Source: Archivesica marissinica | Lineage: Eukaryota > Mollusca > Bivalvia > Venerida > Vesicomyidae | Direction of reading: 5' to 3' | Assembly: GCA_014843695.1 (NCBI GenBank) | Contig: CM026404.1 | Coordinates: 6,079,773-6,143,772, forward strand | DNA length: 64,000 nt | Shown here: positions 1 through 11,951 of the stretch, piece by piece | Numbering within the stretch: the stretch's first letter is position 1 | Layout: the number at the start of each line of letters is the position of its first letter | Notes under the pieces: model-generated | Database searches by the model: none | Seen by the model: the letters and a program-made list of their open reading frames with translations, nothing else | Told to the model about the DNA's origin: nothing | Translations under genes and position numbers: made by a program

Positions 1-1477
1 TGGAAACCAATCTGATATTCTTCTTTAAATTCCTTTCTATACATGCTTTTTTCCAATGGATCCACATTACTGTCATGGTACTTTGTAACATACATATCAT
101 ACATTTCTGCAATAGATAGACCTGGTTCTAAATATTCTTTTTTGGTTGAAGAGCGACAGTAGTGTGACGGTATCCGAGTAAAGGAGTCTATGTGACCGTG
201 AATGACGTTAATATCCTCTTCTTTAGTCCTTCGTTTTGTGTTTCTGTATACTGATTCACATCACCTTTCTCTAACTTTTCATAGAATTTGCGGATACGTT
301 TGTCAGAGACTTGCAGGACTGACAGATAGAAGTCCTTACAGACTTGCACCTTTTCTGATTCTCTTAAAAAGAAATATCTGTACTTAAACTTCCTTCTACT
401 GTTAGCTTTCTTACTAGAATGTATCAACTTTTCAGTTGTTTGAGAAAAATAAGAATACTTTTCGCTATCAGAAAGAGACCAAACGTTTCTACTTATGCTG
501 CCAATGTCATCTCTGTTGAACAAATGACCACATTTTCTACGTCATTTACCCTGGCAATCTGTTGTTAATTTCATGACTTTCTTAGGAATCAGTTTGCCTC
601 ATGAACTCGTGTACACCTCGCCAGCCTGACGTTTTCGTTTTCTGACTTCTTTTTGCCAGGATAATGGATCTTTGACCCGTTTCCTTCCACGCTGTATTTG
701 AAAATTTAGCATTTCATCACTTTCATTTCTAACCTTTTCATTTTCATTGACCAAACTTTGTTCAGGAACTTTCTCACTGTTTGTTTCATTCTCAGACATC
801 ACCTCTGAATTGCTAACATCGTCCACAGTCATGCTATTTATGCCGATATCACTGGCTTGAATCATTGCATTAGAATCCTTTTCTAAATACACATCCAGCA
901 CATCTATTTCACTGTTTTGTTCATAATGTATTATAATCACTGCAGCTGTATTGCGGACATTAGCTTCACTACAACATGTATTACTGTTATTCACAATGTT
1001 ATTATTGTTATTGTCTTTGTCTAGATCTTTATTATTGTCAATTGTGTCTCTTGTTATGTTCCTCTCTTTGTCTCTTTGTGTATCTTCATTTGGAATTATA
1101 TTTAACTCTGTATTTTTGTACATAAATGTATCTATATTCCTTTCATTTCTGTCTAGATTCATGTAAACGTCAACGTTGCTATCGGATACCATCCAAATAT
1201 TTTCATGTTGAAATGGTATTTCACATTCAAGTTCCTCAACAAAAGAATTTGGTAGAGTTTTTAGGGTCGTAAGATTTGGTGCCCCAAACAAAAAGCACAA
1301 AGTAGAAATTGGCGAATCACTAAGATCAAGCCAAACTAAAGACTTAAAATTGGCTCTGGTAAATACCCAGTCTGTTTCCGGAATGCTACATGTAAACGTC
1401 GTACATGGCAAAATCAGTTCTTCGATCTTCGTGGAATGACATAAAATGGACTGTAAATTTTCTTTCGATACTTGCAC
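1..1477 (-). pseudogene. Decayed ORF of an unnamed, probably transposon-linked family
   Basis: Reading on the minus strand, an open frame runs from 1477 to a TGA at 601-599. It continues in the same frame through a second TGA at 544-542 into the piece ending at 188. A further frame change near 230-260 is needed to reach a reading frame that is open to position 1. The N-terminal part is low-complexity, rich in Asn, Asp and Glu. It is followed by a basic block (GRKRVKDPLSWQKEVRKRKR), a Cys-containing stretch around 530-570 and the pattern VCKDFYLSVL. The order basic block, Cys cluster, CK-hydrophobic helix recalls a family of uncharacterised repeat-encoded proteins in arthropods and molluscs; this is memory of a pattern, not a search. 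The gene also runs off the left edge. Two stops plus a frameshift make it a pseudogene. I cannot assign an enzymatic role. Confidence 0.6.
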
Positions 1478-1490
1478 TGGATACTCAAAT

Positions 1491-1679
1491 CCTATCTCAT
1501 TCCACAGAACTGATGTATATTTGATTATTTCCCAAAACCTATCTCATTCCACAGAACTGATGTATATTTGATTATTTCCCAAAACCTATCTCATTCCACA
1601 GAACTGATGTATATTTGATTATTTCCCAAAACCTATCTCATTCCACAGAACTGATGTATATTTGATTATTTCCCAAAAT
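1491..1679. repeat. 47-bp tandem repeat, 4 copies
   Basis: Four nearly identical 47-bp units beginning cctatctcattccacagaac follow one another directly. They lie just upstream of the first ATG of the decayed ORF on the minus strand. Confidence 0.9.
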
Positions 1680-2608
1680 CTTCTGCACACTCTGCTAACA
1701 GTTGTCAACAGTTCAAGAATTGGAATGTACCAGAATATATCAACTAGCAAATCATTTGGAAGGTCGGTCAAAACACTACGGAAATAAATAAAGGAAATGG
1801 TTATAAAATCTGGTAATTAAAACTTTTAGTGAAGCATTCTACGATTGTCTTAACCCCAATTGAAGTTCACCAGCTTTTGAAAATATATAGGTAGGATGGT
1901 AGCACTGCTATTAAAGTATGTGACCTCAACATACCGTCTGTATTTGACTTCAAGACACACGAACTGACAGTATTGCCTCCATGCACAGTCACATAGTCAC
2001 ATTAACACATTACATTTGTTTACATAGGGCATAAACTGTCTTTCTCTCACAAACTATTGGCTTAGATAACTAATTTAAACTCAAATATTGAAGTTTATTA
2101 TTAATTCAACGTGTTGAGTCCAGTTACCAGTAATGAAAGCCGAATTTCAATGTGAAATTTAAGTTCAGTGTATCCGAAACGTGTATGTGTCCGAAACATG
2201 TATTGTAGGAAATGACGCCAAAGTATACAATCAAAAGCATTATTGTATCCAATTTCCATTCTCTTGATGAATATGTATAAAAATAAACATAATAAAGTAT
2301 TTATACTTACGTATTTGTACATATTATTGTGATAATTGTGATATTCAGATTGACAAAATACAAACATGTACCATTCCAATGCCATGTTTGTCTTGCGTTG
2401 TTGAATTTGATTGGTTCATCTGTTACGGCGTTGTGGAAATAATATTAAGCCATTAACACGAACTTACGTCTTTGTGGAATTGAAGTTTAGCCTACTTAGA
2501 ACAACTACACAAGGACATATATCTCACTATCATGTAGAGCTCGACGAGACGATTACAACGATACCAAACACTCAACATTTCCAATAATTAACTTACGTCT
2601 CTATGGAA
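1680..2608. other. AT-rich stretch without recognised gene
   Basis: I see no supported gene. Around 2460-2486 there is a partial echo of the sequence found at the 3' end of the pogo-like gene (acttacgtc followed by a ggaatt motif). This suggests another old fragment of the same family. Confidence 0.4.
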
Positions 2609-4907
2609 TTAAGGCGACGACATGGTATTGTGACATGGGCAAACAAATTCATCATGCCTCCTCAAAAACCTAACAGGTGTGCAGTATTTTAGGTGAACCC
2701 AATGGCCGCAACCCTCAATGGTACATTCTGCCCATTTCACAAATTCAATATAATCTAATTCCATTAGAGCAGCCGGTGAAAATTGTTTGCACACACAACA
2801 TAAGTCTTGTTCAGGGACATCATCACCAGTAAATTCACCAAGCATGTCATCAGACAAAGAGGCTGTAGACCAGACGGTCCAGGAAGTGGGGACTTTGGGG
2901 TTTTATCAGGTTTTGCTAGACTTTTCTTTGGCATTGCTGCTATTCCCTTGGACTTCCCTGATTTACACGATTGTCTCTTTTCCAACTTTATCTTCTTAGA
3001 GGATTTACTAGGTTCTTCTTTTTCTGTCTTTACTTTCTTCTTACTACCAGTAGACTGTTGTTCCACGTGTGCCTTTATTTGTTCTACAATGCGGTCTTCG
3101 GTTATTGGCTTACCACCAACGATAGCACTTATAACCCTCCGTTTCTTCGTGTCTTGGTGCTTGAACAGTATACCTTAAAGATACATGAAACATTTATGCT
3201 TGCAATTTCATCTAGAACCATCGCTGAATGTGAATAATCTCCTACAAATGCAGCTTTGTCGGTGTTTCATGTTAACAACTTGAATAGATTTTAAGTTATG
3301 GTGATTTAAAATTCAAGACGTAACATGGGTTATAAGAAAATATATAAATGTACTAGTAACTACCTTTATTTTAAACTACAGTAGCACATCTATATTGATC
3401 AGTGGAAACTGTAAAAGTGAAATGGACCTACCTTCCTTATTCCTTATTCCTGAAGAAACGTGCTACTTGCTCACTTAGTTCATCTGTCTGGGGAACAAGA
3501 TCTGTGTCATCATTCTGTATCTCTGGAACAGTATCCATCGCTACTGGTTCATCCCTAGTATTCTGCGGAACAAGATCTGTGTCCATATGGTTATCATAAT
3601 CATTGTTTCTCTCAGGAAAAGTATCCATGACCCCTTGTTCACTGGTAATGTCAGATGATATTTCTTTGTACATCCCTTCATCAGACTTGTTTCTGAACAC
3701 AGTGGATGGCATGAAGTTAATTGTATCTACAGCAGATGGATAAAAAGGGCATACACCACATTTGCGGAAAGATGCAACAATATTTGCTGATGAAAGACTC
3801 AAATTATATGCTTTACAGCCAAGTTCACACACTGCATGCTTTGGAACCGTTGATTGCAGGTTGTATCGAATGAACTTGTGGCGCAAGTTGTCATAAATCT
3901 TCTGGAACGGACCAAAACAGCCCACGTCCAGGGGCTGCAACACATGACTTGTATGTGGCGGTAAAACAAACAGTATAATATTGTTTCCTTGTGCGATATA
4001 TGTAACCATCATAGAGCAAACGAATAGGCTGTAATGGATCACGGCCTTGTGTGAAGGACAATAAATGCTCATGTAGATACTTTCTGAATATCTCGCCGTT
4101 TGACCACCCACTGTCGCTTACTGTTCCATAAGCCCCTGGAGTGGCACCTTCCATGAGTTCAGTCCTCATTCTCTTTCCAGGGAAAATGAAGTATGGTGGG
4201 ATTGTAGCACCAACAGCATTTCCCGCTCCAAGAATGGTAACAGTGTACGACATTCCACTAGTAACAGCTACGGGTGCATCACCCTTTTCAGTAACTATTT
4301 TCGGAGGAGTATGATCTGCAGTAATGCCCTTTTCGTCAACATTATAAATGTACTGTGGCTTGTCCTTTAGGTGATATTTGGTAAGTATATTGTTTAACTC
4401 CACACAATACTTGCTCACAGCAGTTGCATTAGTAGCTTTTGCTATTGCTATTGAAAGGGTTCTTGGAACTTTGGCAGTCAGTTCTGGCCAACGACCCCTA
4501 AAATTCCTATACCACTGAAGAGATAGTGGATGATCCCTATCTCTCACTCCAAGATCAACAGCAATCTCTGTGGCAAGGTTACACAGCTCTCCCCGAGAAT
4601 ATCCATATCCAACTTTTGCCAACAGTTTTACATGGTCTACAAGTTTTGCTTCCTGCTCTATGCTAAAGAGTGGATCAGGACCAGATCTAACACAATCTAT
4701 TCCGACAGTTCCATTCACTCTTCTCCGGAGTGATGTCTCTGGCACACTGAATAACTTTGCAGCCTTCCTTACAGGGATGCACTCATCTTTTACAGCAATG
4801 TAGGCATCTGTCATGGCGTCTCCATTGTACACTCTGTATGTTTGTAGGTTTACTCTGAAAATCAAAAGAAACGTGTTGTTATCTTTATTGACAATACCTG
4901 TGTGCAT
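2609..4907 (-). pseudogene. Pogo/CENP-B-type DDE transposase with C-terminal PHD-like finger, broken
   Basis: Three pieces on the minus strand form one transposase. The piece 4907-4010 has a pipsqueak-like helix-turn-helix (AAKLFSVPETSLRRRV), a CENP-B/Tc5-type DNA-binding region (GYGYSRGELCNLATEIAVDL) and the first half of a DDE_1 catalytic core (IYNVDEKGI, then LLYDG). The core continues in another frame at 4010-3437 (LPPHTSHVLQPLDVGCFGP). The stretch normally joining them, which carries an H-x-SH motif in this family, is missing and the frame is shifted. A Lys-rich linker lies at about 3175-2860. A second frame change precedes the end piece 2857-2609, whose C-x2-C...C-x4-C-x2-HWxH...C-x-C spacing matches a PHD-like zinc finger. 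Pogo enzymes cut and paste DNA at TA sites. This copy cannot make a full enzyme. An acceptor-like ttttcag near 4853 and the interrupted reading at 3437-3175 suggest introns. Confidence 0.8.
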
Positions 4908-5504
4908 AAATGAAACATAACTTTCAGTTTTAAGCGTAGCTTTTCATTTTCGGAAATAAGAATATTACTCCTTACGGACACCACCTTTCAACTCTGTAAC
5001 AGGTGCGTGGGGCATATTAGTCACGTGACCTTTTGTTGACAAGAACGCCGGAGGTTTCTGTTCAGGATCGTTAGATTTAAATTGTTTATTACAATAGTGT
5101 GGGGTCATATTGAAAGAGGACCTTAGTGTAATAAGAACATATGTATATTTCTAGGTATGTTTACTTACCTTTCGACTTTTCAACGCTTTTATTTTCACTT
5201 TTAACATTGTTTGTTGTCAATCAACAGGAACCATGCAGTTATCCTAAAATAATTCGTCGCGTACGTCACTGCGCGTGATACTCACTAGATACAAGCATTC
5301 AAAGTAGATGCACCGTTTCGGATACCGCGCCACATCCGATACCACCACGATGTATAACGCAACTCTCGATCTCGGAGAGTTTATAAAATATATTCTACTA
5401 ACACAGTGAGGACATTAGTTGTGCCGTCTACTACGCTCGTCCAGTTTAAATTGTACGAAGGTTATATTTAAATACACTATTCGATAAACCATGGAACAGC
5501 GGGA
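4908..5504. other. Spacer between transposase and recombinase remnants
   Basis: No supported gene. A donor-like gtaagg on the minus strand near 4975 could belong to an upstream exon of the pogo-like gene, but I could not confirm a coding frame. A motif gcaccgtttcggataccgcg at 5311 resembles gcgccgtttcgatacc at 11397; its meaning is unknown. Confidence 0.35.
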
Positions 5505-5655
5505 TAAAAAATTGACTCCACATTATGGCGGACTTCTATTGAATATATAGCGTAACCTAGATCTGAACAGATTAGGCAGTTTAAAAAATTGACTCCACAA
5601 AACAAGATGGCGGACTTCTATTGCATATATAGCGTGACCTAGATCTGAACAGATG
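5505..5655. repeat. ~77-bp direct duplication
   Basis: Two adjacent copies of a unit with aaaaaattgactccac, atggcggacttctattg and cctagatctgaacagat. The copies differ at a few bases. Confidence 0.8.
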
Positions 5656-5679
5656 GCCTTAACTACTAAAACACTTCAT

Positions 5680-6672
5680 CTATAAGCATAAAGACTGAGA
5701 AACGTTCAATCTTTCTTCCACTGAGTCTTTAATATAGCCATCTTTGGCAGTTTCACTTCGCCAACGCCCATGGCGTTTGAACAGTCTATCAGGAACACCC
5801 ATATTTGCGGCAGACGTTGCACCAGCAATCCTTAATGAATGTAGGCAATAGAAACTTACATCTTTAACATGTGGTCTTAAGGCGTCCAAAAATATGGTCC
5901 TCAAGTTACTATATGCCAAATGTTTACCATCATTTCTAATCTTGTAGCATAATTTAGTGGCTGTTAAATGACAGAACATATAGGTATCTGAATCACAATC
6001 AATATTCGCCCACATAAAATACTTCTCAAGATTCTGAACTGGGCACAATACAGTTCCTGTTCTAGCAATGAGTATCCATGCTCCATCATGGTACTTGTCC
6101 GTTTTACTCGACTCGATAAACACACTCATGTACGCTGAATTGAAAATAAAGTCACATCTCCGTAATTTCAACAGTTCTTCACTCCTCAGAAAACCGACAT
6201 AAGATAACAGAAAAGCACAAATAGTTCTCCGATTCTTAATATTCATTTCTATATATAAAGAATTATAAACCTTCATTAACAAATCTAACGTTACTGGCTC
6301 TTTTTTAAATACAGGTCTAGCTAGCTTACGTTTAGCAGCTTCCAAATTGTTTCTAACTAAACTAGAGTTCGTGGGAGGAGTGAAGTCAAAAAGATCATGA
6401 TACCATTTGATGTAAAAAGCATTAATAATGGGACTAGGTGTGTTTGCAGTTTGCACTAACTAAGCCAAATATAAGGCTACATGAAACGCCTTGGCGGGCA
6501 AGGCCTCCTTACTATTGAGTCCATTACTCAAAGCCCAATTATTCTAACGTTTAAAACCGTTACTATAAGCAGAACAAGTATTATCGGCTCTGGAATGTTT
6601 GAGTAGGTCCGGCAGCAAGGAGATCTTCTCCACCATGACATCAGGCAACTCTTCTATTTCATCAGCATAGCA
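5680..6672 (-). pseudogene. Tyrosine recombinase (YR) with intron, two in-frame TAG stops
   Basis: The 258-residue open piece 6456-5680 has the tyrosine recombinase signature: Arg in SYVGFLRSEEL, H-x2-R in LHSLRIAGAT, His in HGRW and the catalytic Tyr in DGYIKDS. Reading upstream in the same frame crosses TAG at 6462-6460 and TAG at 6546-6544, then an N-terminal helical domain (VEKISLLPDLLKHSR). That domain starts right after a good acceptor, ttttttcag, ending at 6673. These enzymes cut and rejoin DNA through a covalent Tyr-DNA bond; in animals they belong to DIRS/Ngaro retroelements, Cryptons or domesticated descendants. The four catalytic residues survive although the frame is broken twice. 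The upstream exon was not found. It differs from the DIRS-like YR at 8720-9626. Confidence 0.75.
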
Positions 6673-7535
6673 CTGAAAAAATAAATGTAGAGAAAACCAT
6701 AATTGGTATACTAGTATATAGTATAGAACATCATTACTAAAAGATATATCATTCATACTATAAATGGTTCCTTCCAGTATAGCACGTACAAACTGTACAC
6801 GCAACATGCTGTTACACCAGCTCGTTGCAACAAATGTAATAAACTTTCACCGAGTTATGTTAAACTCGATATAACGCACGGATATACGTGCCATAACACG
6901 TACACATTATACACGCAACATCATGCTGTTGCACCAGCTCGTTGCCTCATCGTGTTAAACAAACTTATGAGTAATATAATAACGGAATATTTCACTATAA
7001 AATCATTTAAAATAAAATCCGTAGTACATGTTTAATATAAGCCTTCTTTAATTCAATCTTATACAAAATCAGTGTATCGAATCTAGTAAAATAAACACTT
7101 GCACATTATTAAATATTAAAAGAAACGTACAACGCTAACATATTAAACTTTAAATTTTCATTGCCAAAAATGCCTGCACCATTTTTGCACGGTGTATAAA
7201 ACCTCTTATCAATACACTGTAAAAAATGACGTTACTAAATTGCACACGTATGAAAACACCTTTCTGTTACACTTTTAAAACATGTTACTAAATTGCACAT
7301 GTAACATGTTTTACTTTGGAACACGCCCTAAAACATGTAACGTGTTTCATTTCAAAACACCCTATTTTCAAAACACGATACGTGCTTAACTTTTGCACAC
7401 CTTATGTGTGCAAAAGCAAAACATGCTATGTGTGCAAAAGCAAAACACCATTTTTGTTACACTTTTAAAACATGTGACACACGTTTTGTGTTTAGCTTTG
7501 GAACATCGAATATTACTGAGGAAAACACTGGTGTT
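6673..7535. other. AT-rich non-coding stretch with short direct repeats
   Basis: No gene seen. The segment around 6784-6830 is repeated at 6895-6950 (acacgcaacat...gcaccagctcgttgc). From 7140 to 7500 there are degenerate repeats of aaaacatg and gtgtgcaaaagcaaaaca, running into the gap. Confidence 0.5.
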
Positions 7536-8535
7536 NNNNNNNNNNNNNNNNNNNNNNNNNNNNNNNNNNNNNNNNNNNNNNNNNNNNNNNNNNNNNNNNN
7601 NNNNNNNNNNNNNNNNNNNNNNNNNNNNNNNNNNNNNNNNNNNNNNNNNNNNNNNNNNNNNNNNNNNNNNNNNNNNNNNNNNNNNNNNNNNNNNNNNNNN
7701 NNNNNNNNNNNNNNNNNNNNNNNNNNNNNNNNNNNNNNNNNNNNNNNNNNNNNNNNNNNNNNNNNNNNNNNNNNNNNNNNNNNNNNNNNNNNNNNNNNNN
7801 NNNNNNNNNNNNNNNNNNNNNNNNNNNNNNNNNNNNNNNNNNNNNNNNNNNNNNNNNNNNNNNNNNNNNNNNNNNNNNNNNNNNNNNNNNNNNNNNNNNN
7901 NNNNNNNNNNNNNNNNNNNNNNNNNNNNNNNNNNNNNNNNNNNNNNNNNNNNNNNNNNNNNNNNNNNNNNNNNNNNNNNNNNNNNNNNNNNNNNNNNNNN
8001 NNNNNNNNNNNNNNNNNNNNNNNNNNNNNNNNNNNNNNNNNNNNNNNNNNNNNNNNNNNNNNNNNNNNNNNNNNNNNNNNNNNNNNNNNNNNNNNNNNNN
8101 NNNNNNNNNNNNNNNNNNNNNNNNNNNNNNNNNNNNNNNNNNNNNNNNNNNNNNNNNNNNNNNNNNNNNNNNNNNNNNNNNNNNNNNNNNNNNNNNNNNN
8201 NNNNNNNNNNNNNNNNNNNNNNNNNNNNNNNNNNNNNNNNNNNNNNNNNNNNNNNNNNNNNNNNNNNNNNNNNNNNNNNNNNNNNNNNNNNNNNNNNNNN
8301 NNNNNNNNNNNNNNNNNNNNNNNNNNNNNNNNNNNNNNNNNNNNNNNNNNNNNNNNNNNNNNNNNNNNNNNNNNNNNNNNNNNNNNNNNNNNNNNNNNNN
8401 NNNNNNNNNNNNNNNNNNNNNNNNNNNNNNNNNNNNNNNNNNNNNNNNNNNNNNNNNNNNNNNNNNNNNNNNNNNNNNNNNNNNNNNNNNNNNNNNNNNN
8501 NNNNNNNNNNNNNNNNNNNNNNNNNNNNNNNNNNN
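7536..8535. other. Assembly gap, 1000 N
   Basis: Exactly 1000 N, so the length is probably a placeholder. It removes the gag/RT part of the DIRS-like element whose end lies at 8536. Confidence 0.99.
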
Positions 8536-9626
8536 ACTTAGTTAGGAGGTGTGTTCTATTATGCATGCGCTACAACATTTTGGTGAAAGCAAAACATATT
8601 CCGGGAAAACTTAATATCCTAGCAGATTTTTTGTCACGCTTGCAGATCAAAGAATTCAAGGCCGCAGCACCAAGCACAGACGCAATGCCAACAAACATTC
8701 AAGCGGCTCTTTCAGAGCTATGCTAGACAAAGGTGTTCTGCGTCTACTAAACAGTTCTATGTCTCCTGCAACAAAACAAGCATACCGGAATGCGTTCAAT
8801 CATTTCCGGGATGTTTCCATGGTCACATACCCAGATGCTATGCTTTTTCCGATATCGGAAAGAAAAGCTGCACAATACATTGCTTACTGTTATAATCTAG
8901 GTTACAAATAATCAACCATTCGCTCTCGCATCTCGAGCCTTACATACTTACAGAAACTAAAGTCCGGTCAGAGCCTATCAGATTATTTTGTCATTCGCAA
9001 ACTTTTATATGCAATCAAGATACAAACGGTCACATCCGACCCTCGGTTACCTATCACAGTTCCCATTTTGGTCTCCTTGATTCAGGCCCTGCATGCAGTT
9101 GTCCACTGCAGTTACGATATAATGTTATTTAAGGCAATTTTCCTTTCAGCATTTTATGGCCTCTTGCGCATTGGTGAAATAGCACTTACACGAACGGGTA
9201 GCGGTAATGTCATACAGATATAGAGTAAAAATCAATAAAAAAAAGGGCCATCGGATAGCCGTAACCATGCATATGTTCCAATACAAACACTTTGCGGGGA
9301 AGCCAGCAGTTGTAGAATTGTCCCGCAATGTTGCTGCAAAAAAGCTATGCCCAGTGCGTGCATTGTCCAAATTTCTAGTAGTTAGGGGCTCATCACCAGG
9401 CCAACTATTCAAACAAAATTATGGCAAATCACCGTACAGTGTCACAGTACGCAGGGTCCATATAAACTGTGTGTCATACATAGGTCTGGATCCAAGCTTA
9501 TATACACCTCATTCCTTTAGAATCGGCGGGGCGACTCACGCATTTAATAGTAATTATTCATCACAACAGATACAAAAGCTAGGTCGCTGGAAATCCAAGG
9601 CCTATCGCACATACATCAGACTTTAA
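8536..9626 (+). pseudogene. DIRS-like retroelement: RNase H end plus tyrosine recombinase, broken
   Basis: The gap opens into the last part of an RNase H region (VKAKHIPGKLNILADFLSRL), which stops at 8724-8726. A second ORF starts inside it at 8720 (atgctag overlap) and encodes a tyrosine recombinase. An N-terminal helical domain (SPATKQAYRNAFNHF) is followed by a TAA at 8909-8911. The same frame then continues to GLLRIGEIALT (first catalytic Arg) and a stop near 9225, and after a +1 shift reaches HSFRIGGAT (H-x2-R), LGRWKS and YRTYIRL (catalytic Tyr) ending at 9626. Overlapping RT/RNase H and YR ORFs are typical of DIRS-like elements, which integrate with a recombinase instead of a DDE integrase. 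One stop and one frameshift make it inactive. Confidence 0.8.
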
Positions 9627-9698
9627 ATATTCGTACCAATTGAAGGTTTACGGTATGTTTCGGGAGAACATGTATGATAACTGTCTCACTAAGCGTCA

Positions 9699-10215
9699 GG
9701 CAGCAGGAGACTTTGTTTCAGTGAACCCAGGGCCACTACACGTATGAACTGTATATATACCTGACTGGCTGAGGCAGCAGGAGACTTTGTTTCAGTGAAC
9801 CCAGGGCCACTACACGTATGCACTGTATATATACCTGACTGGCTGAGGCAGCAGGAGACTTTGTTTCAGTGAACCCAGGGCCACTACACGTATGCACTGT
9901 ATATATACCTGACTGGCTGAGGCAGCAGGAGACTTTGTTTCAGTGAACCAGGGCCACTACACGTATGCACTGTATATATACCTGACTGGCTGAGGCAGCA
10001 GGAGACTTTGTTTCAGTGAACCCAGGGCCACTACACGTATGCACTGTATATATACCTGACTGGCTGAGGCAGCAGAAGACTTTGTTTCAGTGAACCCAGG
10101 GCCACTACACGTATGCACTGTATATATACCTGACTGGCTTAGGCAGCAGGAGACTTTGGTTAGTGCCCAGGGTCACTGCATGTATGCATTGTATATGCCT
10201 GACTGGCTTGGGCAG
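9699..10215. repeat. 74-bp tandem repeat, about 7 copies
   Basis: Units start near gcaggagactttgtttcag and end with tatatacctgactggctgag. The last copy is degenerate. The array begins about 70 bp after the recombinase stop, so it may be the expanded 3' terminal region of the DIRS-like element. Confidence 0.9.
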
Positions 10216-11951
10216 CAGCAATTGTTCTATCAATTATCAGTCTCACAAATTGGGTGAATCAATAAATGTATGTTGTCGCAACTTGTGCGAACTGATGTGT
10301 GTCGCGAATTCATGCGAACTAAGTGGACACTGAACATGTATGTTAAAGTGTTGTATAAAGTTTTATTGTTTTTGTTTTCATCTCATGTTGGTTTTAGGCA
10401 TAATGGGTATACAATATGTACCTGGTGACACTTTTATTCAGGACATGTGTACGTCTCCTTGACAGCAAGATATTTTCTAAACCAGTATGATTTACGGCCA
10501 TCATGTCCATGCCATAAACAATTGTGGACCCTGATATATTAAGGCATCGGGGTTTTTAGCCGTTATTCTATTTCAAGGTTGTATGTCTTGAATTTGTGTT
10601 TGTTTTATTATTATTCAATTTCATTGTTTTCTGTACACAAGAGTTAGTTAACATTATTTACATCTACTCCCAAGTGCTCATACTCGTCTGGCGGTCATGG
10701 CGTCATTTGCCCAGGTCAAATCCCACCATCTGTTGGCGGTTGTACACCCCTAGATATTTCAAAAATTGTTTTGTCACAAACCCATGGCTACTTGTCATGG
10801 GTAATAATTTTATTCTGACACTGTATGGCTTAATAAAGCCCATTTATCAATCAGACTGTGTTGGTTTCAATGTTCTCCATACTAGCTTCCTTTGAGCAAT
10901 TGGGATAGTCGTGGGTAACATAACCATAATTAAAAGCTCCACAGAAAAAACCGGACAAATCTATAATTTTACGAAAAAGTTATTGACACTCCAAGTTTTA
11001 AACGCTTATTTCTCAAAACAAGAAAAATGCTACTTACGTCAGTGTAGAATTAAGGCGACGATGTAAATATTATTGTTGAACATTGTAGTTGGTTGTAAAA
11101 TGCACACAATATGTGAGTACGAAATAAATATGATATTTGTCGATACCGATTGATTAATCCTTTCAGTTTTTTCAGTTTTAGGCATATTCTACTGGTGCGC
11201 CGTTTTATATACCGCATACCTAAAATAACAAGGTAAGTATGTCCTCGTTTCTGTTTGAAAATACAAGAGCATGCAAAGTATTAAACATCAAAATTTTATG
11301 TCAACTTGGATATCATTAAGTGTTCTGTTGTGTGCTACTGGCTGTTAAAGCATATGTCATGCTATGATTATGTTATATCCGAGTAAAGTCTTAAGTGCGC
11401 CGTTTCGATACCACGGGGATATATAAGTTTAAAAGCTATAGGTGTCATATCGGATTAAACTAGTCTGGTAAGAGCCGTTGTGCAATGTACAGCGTATCAA
11501 TTCATACACTAGCCTTCTAAAACGCCTTTACTTGTTAATTAACCAATCAAACCATCCTAAGCCTTCGACAATCTACATTTTCACATATTCAAGTCACTTT
11601 TAAACCTGGGCTGTAGATGTAAACACCGCCATGATAGAGCGTGTCTTGTAGTTTACGTAGCTACATAACACAGTGGTAAGAGTACTTTTCTTAAACCATT
11701 AGCCAATCAAATGACAGCTTGGTTTTTAGCTAAGCACTAAGCATTACAGCATAATAGTCGGAATATAAACATAGCGAGTTTAATGAATGTAGATAGGACT
11801 GTCGTATTACTCTCCCTTTTATTGATTTAAAAAGAACAAGAAATATACATTTTAAACTTTATTGACTATTATAACACAAATACGCATATTTACAACATGT
11901 GCATACATTAGATATGTAATATATAATAGCGAATAGATATACATGTTTTAA
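10216..11951. other. Non-coding stretch between DIRS-like and Polinton remnants
   Basis: No supported ORF. An aataaa lies near 10832, a possible polyadenylation signal of the upstream retroelement. At 11033-11064 there is a close copy of the 3' end of the pogo-like gene at 2590-2622 (cttacgtc...gaattaaggcgacga), which marks a second relic of that family. Confidence 0.45.

Noticed and set aside
542..601. Selenocysteine recoding at the two TGA codons
   Set aside because: A frameshift further on and the mobile-element setting favour simple decay; no SECIS-like structure was recognised.
2101..2385. 94-residue minus-strand ORF
   Set aside because: AT-rich, no domain, no splice context linking it to the neighbouring transposase.
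10596..10895. 99-residue plus-strand ORF after the DIRS-like array
   Set aside because: No recognisable domain; composition matches surrounding AT-rich DNA.
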